Part shown: positions 1-5,228 of the stretch, piece after piece
How the letters are laid out: every line of letters starts with the position of its first letter
Position numbering within the stretch: position 1 is the stretch's first letter
Assembly: GCA_028697515.1 (NCBI GenBank)
Contig: JAQVEY010000190.1
Coordinates: forward strand, 1-5,461
Reading direction: 5' to 3'
Source: Bacteroidales bacterium
GTDB lineage: Bacteria > Bacteroidota > Bacteroidia > Bacteroidales > ML635J-15
DNA length: 5,461 bases
The notes under the pieces: model-generated
The model's database searches: none
Told to the model about the DNA's origin: nothing
Seen by the model: only the letters and a program-made list of their open reading frames with translations
Translations under genes and position numbers: made by a program

Positions 1-12
1 CTAAAAAAATTG

Positions 13-20
13 TATTTTTG
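13..20 (+). promoter_or_regulatory. Probable -7 promoter box for the ROK gene
   Basis: TATTTTTG fits the Bacteroidota -7 consensus TAnnTTTG exactly and lies 21 bases before the ATG at 42, which would give a leader of roughly 15 nt. The matching -33 TTTG box would fall outside the window, so this rests on one box in AT-rich DNA. Confidence 0.4.
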
Positions 21-41
21 AAAAGCATAAATTAATTGGAA

Positions 42-1139
42 ATGAATATATTAACATTAGATGCAGGTGGAACAAATTTTGTTTTTTCGGCAATTAGTGA
101 TGGTAAGCAACATGGTGAAGTCATAAAAAAGCCAGCTTATGGTGACAACCTTGAAAAATGTTTAAATACTATACTTGATGGATTTCAGGGAATATCACAA
201 AATTTAACAGAAAAACCTGATGCAATTAGTTTTGCTTTCCCCGGTCCTGCCGATTTTAACAGAGGAATAATTGGAGATTTGCACAACTTAACAGCATTTC
301 GTGGAGGAGTTGCTTTAGGACCAATGCTATCAGAGAAATTTAAAACCCCCGTTTTTATTAATAATGACGGAGACTTATACGCCTATGGCGAAGCCTTATC
401 AGGAACCTTGCCAATGATAAATGAAGAATTAAATAAGAATAAAAACCAAAAACAATACAAAAACATATTTGGAATGACCATTGGGACTGGATTTGGTGGA
501 GGTTTCGTACATGATAAAATTTTAATAAAAGGAGATAGCATTGCGGCAGGCGAGATTTGGGTAACGTCAAATAGACAAAGTGCTGATTATAATAGTGAAG
601 AGGGAATAAGTATAAGGGCAGTAAGATATTTTTTCTCTGAATTTGCCAAAATTGACATTCTTGATTGTCCGCAACCAAAAGAAATATTTGAAATTGGAAT
701 CGGAAAAATAACAGGCAATAAAAATGCTGCAGTTTTAGCTTATGAAAAACTCGGAAGATATATTGGGGATTCTGTAGCAAATATAATTACACTATTTGAT
801 GGAATTGTTGTTATCGGTGGGGGTATTGCCGGAGCAAAAGAATTAATAATCCCAGGAATTAAAGCTGAACTTGAAAGAGATTTCAACAAATTAGATGGCA
901 GTAGGAATCCTAGACTAACACATAAGGTTTTTTGCCTAAATTACGAAAGTGAAATGCACGAATTTCTAAAACCCTGTCATAAAAAAATAAAAATCCCATT
1001 TTCTAAAAAAGAAATTAATTATGATTTTGAACCACGTAGTGCTTTTATGTTTTCGAATTTTGATACCAGCGAAATGATAAGTATGGGAGCCTATTATTAT
1101 GCCGTAGAAAAGCTAAAATCCAAACGCAATAATCACTAA
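42..1139 (+). CDS. ROK-family protein, putative sugar kinase
   Basis: Cytoplasmic protein of 365 aa with the ASKHA/ROK fold. Visible motifs, numbered from the ATG at 42, are: phosphate-1 loop DAGGTN (residues 7-12), the sugar-side segment FPGPADFNRG (66-75), the NND segment with the probable catalytic base Asp109, phosphate-2 loop GMTIGTGFGGG (144-154), and adenosine-side VVIGGGIAG (256-264). ROK proteins are typically glucokinases or other hexose/amino-sugar kinases, or repressors; no DNA-binding domain is present, so a kinase is likelier. The usual GEIGH...CxCGxxGC zinc motif is missing: after Gly170-Glu171-Ile172 the sequence runs Trp-Val-Thr and has no Cys cluster. The protein is longer than the common 300-320 aa because of an insert at about 290-340 before the final SMGAYYYA helix, as I recall for a Bacteroidota subgroup. 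An in-frame TTG lies two codons upstream at 36, but ATG at 42 puts the phosphate loop at the usual distance. The substrate cannot be deduced. Confidence 0.88.
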   Translation: MNILTLDAGGTNFVFSAISDGKQHGEVIKKPAYGDNLEKCLNTILDGFQGISQNLTEKPDAISFAFPGPADFNRGIIGDLHNLTAFRGGVALGPMLSEKFKTPVFINNDGDLYAYGEALSGTLPMINEELNKNKNQKQYKNIFGMTIGTGFGGGFVHDKILIKGDSIAAGEIWVTSNRQSADYNSEEGISIRAVRYFFSEFAKIDILDCPQPKEIFEIGIGKITGNKNAAVLAYEKLGRYIGDSVANIITLFDGIVVIGGGIAGAKELIIPGIKAELERDFNKLDGSRNPRLTHKVFCLNYESEMHEFLKPCHKKIKIPFSKKEINYDFEPRSAFMFSNFDTSEMISMGAYYYAVEKLKSKRNNH

Positions 1140-1177
1140 CAACATCCTATTCTATGTTCCAGTAATAACATGTTGTT
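1138..1177 (+). repeat. Inverted repeat after the ROK gene, possible weak terminator
   Basis: AACAACAT at 1138-1145 is perfectly complementary to ATGTTGTT at 1170-1177, with a 24-base loop. The left arm begins inside the TAA stop. Within it AACAT (1141-1145) can also pair with ATGTT (1154-1158), and 1168-1175 is itself a palindrome (AACATGTT), so alternative hairpins are possible. The stem is AT-rich and no long T-run follows, so a real terminator role is uncertain. Confidence 0.3.
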
Positions 1178-1207
1178 TGGATTTATAAAAATATTTTTCT
1201 ATTTTTA
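1176..1207 (+). promoter_or_regulatory. Probable promoter of the pepE-like gene
   Basis: A TTTG box at 1176-1179 is followed after 20 bases by TATTTTTA at 1200-1207, which matches TAnnTTTG except for the last base. The ATG is at 1225, so transcription would start only about 10-13 bases before the gene. The box spacing is right for the Bacteroidota primary sigma factor; the imperfect -7 box and T-rich surroundings keep confidence moderate. Confidence 0.4.
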
Positions 1208-1224
1208 TCGAAAAAATATACAAT

Positions 1225-1932
1225 ATGAGACTATTACTTATCAGCAATTCAACTAATGCAGGCGAAGCCTATCTTGATTATCCAAAGTATAACATCCGCG
1301 ACTTCCTTGGAAACAAACCAATAAAATGTCTGTTTATACCTTATGCAGGAGTTACAGTAAAATGGGATGATTATGAAGCGAAAGTGAAATCAAGGTTTAA
1401 CGAGATCGGTCATGACATTGTTTCTATTCACCACTTTGCTGACCCGATAAAAGCAGTTGAAGAAGCAGATGCGATTGTTGTTGGAGGTGGAAATACCTGG
1501 AATTTATTGCATCATATTCATTTAAACAAACTTATTGAACCAGTAAGAAAAAAAGTTATGTCAGGAACTCCTTATATCGGCTGGAGTGCAGGTTCGAATA
1601 TGGCTTGTCCGACAATTAAAACAACTAACGACATGCCAATTATTGATCCTCTAGGTTTTGATGCATTTAATCTTATTCCATTTCAGATAAATCCTCACTA
1701 TCTTGATAAAAATCCTGATGGGCATGGTGGCGAAACTCGCGAAGACAGAATAAACGAATTTATGGTCGTCAATCCTGATATTTTTATTGCCGGATTACGC
1801 GAAGGGACAATGTTTGTTGTTGAAGGCGAAAAAATGAGCATGATAGGTAAAAGAAATCTTCGCCTGTTTAAATATGGAACTGAACCAAGAGAAATAAGTT
1901 CTGGGGAAGATTTTAGCTTTTTGTTGAAATAG
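1225..1932 (+). CDS. pepE: Dipeptidase E (alpha-aspartyl dipeptidase, S51 family)
   Basis: Cytoplasmic serine peptidase that, in the characterised Salmonella/E. coli enzymes, cleaves dipeptides with an N-terminal aspartate (Asp-Xaa). The 235 aa are full family length. The N-terminus (LLLISNST) matches the family opening. VVGGGNTW (85-92) forms the glycine-rich active-site loop, and GWSAGSN (119-125) is the nucleophile elbow with Ser121. Asp136 and His158 (in QINPHYLD) fall at the same relative spacing as the Salmonella PepE set Ser120/Asp135/His157, so the enzyme should be active. The GETRE segment near 169-173 is also family-like. ATG at 1225 is the natural start, with a putative promoter box ending 17 bases before it. 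The gene appears to stand alone: the upstream ROK gene is 85 bases away and the downstream cassette is convergent. Confidence 0.95.
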   Translation: MRLLLISNSTNAGEAYLDYPKYNIRDFLGNKPIKCLFIPYAGVTVKWDDYEAKVKSRFNEIGHDIVSIHHFADPIKAVEEADAIVVGGGNTWNLLHHIHLNKLIEPVRKKVMSGTPYIGWSAGSNMACPTIKTTNDMPIIDPLGFDAFNLIPFQINPHYLDKNPDGHGGETREDRINEFMVVNPDIFIAGLREGTMFVVEGEKMSMIGKRNLRLFKYGTEPREISSGEDFSFLLK

Positions 1933-1975
1933 AAGTTTTATAGATATATTGGACATGCTGATTTAGCAACAATTA

Positions 1976-2593
1976 CTAAATTTGCGTAATAGCAAGTTCA
2001 GTAAGAAATGTTTTTATAGTTTCCTGATTAACAGGTTCATTTAGATATTCAACTTCTTCTTCGTAAGAGATATCGTCAAAATAAGTTAATTGTTGGCGAA
2101 ATAATTTTTCATTGAAAGAATCTTTAAATATATTCGATGCTAATTCTGTAACTTCTTTTAATGAAAAATGATTTTTAAAAATGAAATACAAATCAACATA
2201 ATCTTTCCATTTTGCTCTGCTACCTAATGCAAAAGCTTTCATTGCTGCCAAAGTTTTAAGATCTGGAATTTTGATTATTCCTTTAAAATCATCTCTTGGT
2301 TTTACTGAATATGGAAATTGAAAAAAAGTAATCTTAACCTTATTGATTATGCAATGTAGCTGAATAGAATCTTCAAAAAGAATCTGTTCAATGTCGAAAT
2401 TATTCTTTTTCAATATGTTTTTTATATTTCTGTGTTTGATAATTTTAGATGTAAATAAATCATAATCCAAAGAATATCTATGGCATAAATGCAAAGCAAT
2501 AGCAGTCCCGCCAACCAAATAAAAGTCTTTGCCGAATAATTTTAATAATGGCAACAGTTTTACCTGCTCCTCTTTAAGAACCTGATTTTGCAT
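1976..2593 (-). CDS. AbiEii/AbiGii-type nucleotidyltransferase, putative toxin
   Basis: A 205-aa protein of the minimal nucleotidyltransferase fold. The signature is DFYLVGGTAIALHLCHRYSLDYDLF (residues 23-47, shown here only by its parts): GG at 28-29, HR at 38-39, and two metal-binding acidic residues Asp43 and Asp45 in SLDYDLF. A second family block IPDLKTLAAMKAFAL (109-123) leads into RAKWKDYVDLYFI (126-138), typical of AbiEii-like proteins. Characterised relatives are toxins of type IV toxin-antitoxin or abortive-infection systems, and MenT-type relatives modify tRNA acceptor ends. The expected third carboxylate on the strand around 87-91 reads Val-Lys-Ile-Thr-Phe, with no Asp visible. 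The frame stays open to an ATG at 2683, but the ATG at 2593 is preferred because it leaves a 20-bp overlap with the upstream partner gene and a normal family N-terminus. The target is unknown, and a housekeeping nucleotidyltransferase cannot be excluded. Confidence 0.85.
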   Translation of the reverse strand: MQNQVLKEEQVKLLPLLKLFGKDFYLVGGTAIALHLCHRYSLDYDLFTSKIIKHRNIKNILKKNNFDIEQILFEDSIQLHCIINKVKITFFQFPYSVKPRDDFKGIIKIPDLKTLAAMKAFALGSRAKWKDYVDLYFIFKNHFSLKEVTELASNIFKDSFNEKLFRQQLTYFDDISYEEEVEYLNEPVNQETIKTFLTELAITQI

Positions 2594-2870
2594 ATTTGTT
2601 AAAATAGAGTGTAAAATAATGCTTTGTTTGAGGCAAATAATTTGTCCTTTTTGATTTTGTTTGAGAGAAAAATATTTTGGCAACCATATCTATCCCTGCA
2701 ACATCAAATAATTGTCTGACACTGGAAATGGTTCCGTAATTCAAAATTGCCTCAACTAAAGATTCCAGCTTTAAATCCTTCTTTTTCGATTCGGGAACCC
2801 ACCAGAAGAGAATTGAATTTTCAATGATTAGTTCTTGTAACTTATCTTTATCTATTTTGACATTTTCCAT
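2574..2870 (-). CDS. Small partner protein of the AbiEii-type toxin (DUF6922-like), putative antitoxin
   Basis: A 98-aa protein without signal peptide or membrane segment. It contains LFWWVPE (21-27), ESLVEAILNYGTISSVRQLFDVAGIDMVAKIFF (36-68) and a C-terminal aromatic block RTNYLPQTKHYFTLYF (75-90). This order (LFW near the start, LVExILNYG, then a helix bundle ending in FxxYF) resembles the small proteins that commonly precede AbiEii-like nucleotidyltransferases in Bacteroidota, some classed as DUF6922; that assignment is from memory. It is the first gene of the pair, its 3' end overlaps the toxin gene by 20 bp, and the pair should be co-transcribed from 2889-2919. By position it is the likely antitoxin. 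There is no winged-helix AbiEi domain evident. ATG at 2870 is chosen over an upstream codon at 2918 because a well-formed promoter lies between them. Confidence 0.72.
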   Translation of the reverse strand: MENVKIDKDKLQELIIENSILFWWVPESKKKDLKLESLVEAILNYGTISSVRQLFDVAGIDMVAKIFFSQTKSKRTNYLPQTKHYFTLYFNKYAKSGS

Positions 2871-2888
2871 AAAAACCCATTCTATTTG

Positions 2889-2919
2889 CAAATTTAAACA
2901 AAATTTATTAGTTTTCAAA
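2889..2919 (-). promoter_or_regulatory. Promoter of the nucleotidyltransferase cassette
   Basis: On the minus strand a TTTG box (2919-2916) is followed after 19 bases by TAAATTTG (2896-2889), a full match to the Bacteroidota TAnnTTTG element. The ATG at 2870 is 18 bases past the box, giving a leader of about 12 nt. A 10-bp perfect palindrome ATTTGCAAAT (2884-2893) overlaps the -7 box and could serve as an operator half or full site, though it may be chance in AT-rich DNA. Confidence 0.55.
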
Positions 2920-2940
2920 TATATTGATATGAGTATATAA

Positions 2941-2972
2941 TTTGCCCTAATATATATTTTCGCTTATCTTTG
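2941..2972 (+). promoter_or_regulatory. Promoter of the rbfA-permease operon
   Basis: TTTG at 2941-2944, a 20-base spacer, then TATCTTTG at 2965-2972 match both boxes of the Bacteroidota primary promoter. The ATG at 2986 lies only 13 bases after the -7 box, so the transcript probably has a leader of under 10 nt. The promoter is back to back with that of the cassette; the two -33 boxes are about 21 bp apart. Confidence 0.65.
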
Positions 2973-2985
2973 TAAAAAAAATAAC

Positions 2986-3327
2986 ATGGAAAATTCTAAA
3001 AGACAGACTCAGGTTGGTGGATTGATACAGAAAGAGTTAGCTTTAATTATACAGAAAAAATTTAGCGGACTGGTTCCTGGTCGCCTACTTACTATTTCGG
3101 GAGTAAGAATGAGTTCTGACCTTGGTCTTGCAAAGATTTATCTTAGCATTTTCCCATCTGCTGATGCAGATAAAATCATTAAAGAAATTAATAAAAATGT
3201 ATCAAAAATACGATTTGAACTAGGTAATTCTATTCGAAACGATGTTAGAAGAATCCCTGAGTTAGTCTTTTATTTAGATGATAGCCTTGATTATCTTGAA
3301 AGAATTGATAACGCCTTAAATTCATAA
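2986..3327 (+). CDS. rbfA: Ribosome-binding factor A
   Basis: A cytoplasmic 30S maturation factor that helps late processing of 16S rRNA; the family is essential for growth at low temperature in E. coli. The 113 aa are the usual length and form one type-II KH-like domain. Family features seen are: N-terminal RQTQVGGLIQKELALIIQ helix (6-23), the ISGVRMSSDLGLAKIYLSIFP strand region (37-57, covering the conserved V-x(2)-S-x-D-L-x-x-A-K-h-Y segment), and the C-terminal RRIPELVFYLDDSLDY stretch (88-103) with the near-universal PEL-F-x-D-D-S motif. ATG at 2986 follows a strong promoter match. The permease gene begins one base after the TAA, so the two are almost certainly one operon, an arrangement I recall from other Bacteroidota. 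The start of translation on a nearly leaderless message is the only oddity. Confidence 0.96.
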   Translation: MENSKRQTQVGGLIQKELALIIQKKFSGLVPGRLLTISGVRMSSDLGLAKIYLSIFPSADADKIIKEINKNVSKIRFELGNSIRNDVRRIPELVFYLDDSLDYLERIDNALNS

Positions 3328-3328
3328 T

Positions 3329-4561
3329 TTGAACTTTTCATTTTATATAGCAAAACGTTATTTGATTTCCAAGAAATCAAGAAATGCAATTAATTTCATT
3401 TCATTTATCTCAATCTTAGGCGTAGCCACAGGAACAGCAGCTCTTATAATAATACTTTCTGTTTTTAACGGTTTTGATGACTTATTAAAAAAACTATATA
3501 ATTCTTTTGACCCTGATATAAAAATAGTGTCAATAGAGGGAAAGGCTTTTAATCCTGATGATAAATTTAATAAAATTTTACAATCTTCAGATTTTATTGT
3601 GGATTACTCCTACTGCCTCGAAGAAAATGCGATGCTCGAGTATGGGGAAAAACAGATTATTGCAACAATAAAAGGCGTTGACAAAAACTACCATAAGGTT
3701 AATGGAATAGATACTATGATTGTTGCCGGGGAATATAGGCTTAAAACTGATTTGGTTTCCTGTGCTATTGCAGGGCAAGGCATAGCATATAATCTGGGCT
3801 TGACAATTGATTTTGCCTTTCCTTTAAAAATATATATCCCAGGACGCACAAAAGAGCTTCAAGGTAATTTTCAGGATGCTGCAGACAACATAAACCAATG
3901 TATTGTTTACACTGCCGGAATTTTCGAGATACAACAAGAGTACGACACAAAATATGTTATATTACCCCTTAATGAAGTACAAACACTTCTTGAATATGAC
4001 AACGAAATAAGTTCCGCAGAGCTTAAATTAAAAGCTGGTGTTAATATTAACGAAGCAGTATCTAAATTAAAAGAATCATTAGGAGAAAATTTTGATATTC
4101 TTGATCGTAACAAACAACATGAATATGCATATAAGATAATGCAATCTGAGAAGTGGGCTATTTTTATGATTTTAGTTTTCATTCTTTTAATAGCATCATT
4201 TAATGTAATAGGCTCGCTTACAATGCTTATCATTGAAAAAAAATCTGATATCCAAATTCTAAAAAGTCTTGGAGCAAACAATAAAACTATTCGCAATATT
4301 TTTTTTCTTGAAGGTTTGTTTATTTCTGCATCAGGTGCTTTACTAGGTTTGTTTATAGGTATTGTAGTTTGTTATGCACAAATAAAATTCGGTTTGGTAA
4401 AATTAGGCACAGAAGGATCTTTTATAATTGAAAACTATCCGGTACTTATGAATACTATGGATTTCATCTATGTTTTTATTACTGTAATGATAATAGGAAC
4501 ATTCGCGGCCTGGTATCCTGTAAGATATATCACAAAAAAATTCGCTAAAATTGAATACTAA
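3329..4561 (+). CDS. FtsX-family ABC transporter permease, LolC/LolE-like
   Basis: An inner-membrane protein of 410 aa with MacB/LolC-type topology. It has a cytoplasmic N-terminus (FYIAKRYLISKKSRNAINFIS), TM1 at about 22-47, a large periplasmic domain at about 48-274, then TM2 (about 276-300), TM3 (about 326-352) and TM4 (about 376-397). The loop after TM2 (EKKSDIQILKSLGANNKTIRNIFFLEGL, residues 303-330) is the family hallmark that couples to the ATPase, and the C-terminus ends in the typical YPVRYITKKFAKIEY. Lol permeases extract outer-membrane-bound lipoproteins with the LolD ATPase; no ATPase gene is nearby, so the partner must be elsewhere. The gene starts with TTG at 3329, one base after the rbfA stop. 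The next in-frame ATG codes residue 102, inside the periplasmic domain, so TTG is needed to keep TM1. Whether it moves lipoproteins or has another FtsX-type role is not shown. Confidence 0.9.
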   Translation: MNFSFYIAKRYLISKKSRNAINFISFISILGVATGTAALIIILSVFNGFDDLLKKLYNSFDPDIKIVSIEGKAFNPDDKFNKILQSSDFIVDYSYCLEENAMLEYGEKQIIATIKGVDKNYHKVNGIDTMIVAGEYRLKTDLVSCAIAGQGIAYNLGLTIDFAFPLKIYIPGRTKELQGNFQDAADNINQCIVYTAGIFEIQQEYDTKYVILPLNEVQTLLEYDNEISSAELKLKAGVNINEAVSKLKESLGENFDILDRNKQHEYAYKIMQSEKWAIFMILVFILLIASFNVIGSLTMLIIEKKSDIQILKSLGANNKTIRNIFFLEGLFISASGALLGLFIGIVVCYAQIKFGLVKLGTEGSFIIENYPVLMNTMDFIYVFITVMIIGTFAAWYPVRYITKKFAKIEY

Positions 4562-4577
4562 TTCATGATCAAAAGAT

Positions 4578-4609
4578 TTCGTCCAAAAAATTTAAACGTT
4601 TTCGACAAA
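4578..4609. repeat. Imperfect dyad upstream of the sigma-factor gene
   Basis: A 32-bp imperfect palindrome centred on TTTAAA (4591-4596): 12 of the 16 base pairs are complementary, including GTC (4581-4583) with GAC (4604-4606) and AAAA (4585-4588) with TTTT (4599-4602). Having no loop, it looks more like a protein-binding dyad than a hairpin terminator. It covers the place where the -33 box of the sigma-gene promoter would lie. Chance symmetry is possible in such AT-rich DNA. Confidence 0.35.
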
Positions 4610-4615
4610 TTTATT

Positions 4616-4623
4616 TACTTTTG
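4616..4623 (+). promoter_or_regulatory. Probable -7 box for the sigma/anti-sigma operon
   Basis: TACTTTTG fits TAnnTTTG exactly and is 23 bases before the ATG at 4647. No clean TTTG -33 box is present; the nearest candidate is TTTA at 4591-4594, 21 bases upstream and inside the dyad. A promoter lacking a good -33 box could depend on an activator or an alternative sigma factor. Confidence 0.4.
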
Positions 4624-4646
4624 GGTGTTGATTTATATAAGGCTTG

Positions 4647-5228
4647 ATGTTTCAGAAACGACATAATTTCTCAATAATGACAGATGATGAACTCATCAAG
4701 CATTACAAATTACACGAAGATAAAGAATGTGTTGGAGAATTATACAAAAGATATACTGGTTTAACATTTGCTATCTGTGTTAAATATCATAAAGATTCAG
4801 AAAAAGCAAGAGAGGCAGTTCTCGAAATTTTCGAAGAATTATTAGACAAATTACTGGTTCATGATGTGCAAAATTTCAGACCTTGGTTACATACTGTTGC
4901 CAGAAATCACTGCTTATTGAGTTTCAGATCCAAAAAACATCAGGAACAGTTTATTGACAACTACGAAAAATATCAGAACGATTTTATGGAACAGGATAAG
5001 GTTATGTATCCTGAGTACATTATTAAAGAAGAAAATTATAAAGAACTTGAAAAATGTATAAATCAACTTAAACCAGAGCAACGAAATTGTATTGAATTGT
5101 TTTATTTGCAAAATAAGTCTTATGTTGAAACAGCACAAATTACAGGATATACAATGAAAGAAGTAAAAACTTTTTTGCAAAACGGTAAAAGAAATTTAAA
5201 AATACTTATGAGCGAAAAAAATGAGTAA
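4647..5228 (+). CDS. Sigma-70 family (ECF-like) RNA polymerase sigma factor
   Basis: A 193-aa transcription initiation factor with only regions 2 and 4. Region 2 spans about 28-95: LGELYKRY-type opening (here VGELYKRYTGLTFAIC), EKAREAVLEIFEELL (the -10 recognition helices), and FRPWLHTVARNHCL (77-90), the strongly conserved end of region 2.4. Region 4 spans about 131-187, with LEKCINQLKPEQRNCIELFYLQNKSY leading to the helix-turn-helix YVETAQITGYTMKEVKTFLQNGKRNLK. Such factors direct stress or envelope regulons and are usually held by an anti-sigma; the following gene overlaps by 8 bp and looks like one. The start is uncertain: ATG at 4647 has AAGG (4639-4642) just before it, but homologous proteins as I recall often open at the MTDDELIKHY segment, which would be ATG at 4677; TTG at 4644 is also in frame. 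The regulon cannot be read from this window. Confidence 0.92.
   Translation: MFQKRHNFSIMTDDELIKHYKLHEDKECVGELYKRYTGLTFAICVKYHKDSEKAREAVLEIFEELLDKLLVHDVQNFRPWLHTVARNHCLLSFRSKKHQEQFIDNYEKYQNDFMEQDKVMYPEYIIKEENYKELEKCINQLKPEQRNCIELFYLQNKSYVETAQITGYTMKEVKTFLQNGKRNLKILMSEKNE

Noticed and set aside
358..780. Long antisense open frame (140 codons) within the ROK gene
   Set aside because: Its product is a low-complexity Leu/Phe/Tyr-rich shadow of the AT-rich sense gene with no family features.
1956..1968. Hairpin TGCT-GATTT-AGCA between the convergent pepE and cassette genes
   Set aside because: Only a 4-bp stem with no T-run on either side; too weak to call a bidirectional terminator.
2594..2683. 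N-terminal extension of the nucleotidyltransferase to an ATG at 2683
   Set aside because: It would overlap the partner gene by 110 bp and adds 30 residues unlike the family N-terminus; ATG at 2593 gives a compact 20-bp overlap.
2871..2918. N-terminal extension of the small partner gene to 2918
   Set aside because: It would run through the full two-box promoter at 2889-2919; ATG at 2870 sits at the expected distance from it.
2862..2994. Identical ATGGAAAAT at both divergent gene starts forming a 9-bp inverted repeat
   Set aside because: Explained by both proteins beginning Met-Glu-Asn in an A-rich genome; the match does not extend upstream of either ATG.
3907..4296. Antisense open frame (129 codons) within the permease gene
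   Set aside because: The sense strand has clear membrane and FtsX motifs; the antisense product has none.
4565..4666. Small open frame of 33 codons between the permease and sigma genes
   Set aside because: It overlaps the promoter, the dyad and the start of the sigma gene, has no recognisable features, and such a short frame is expected by chance.
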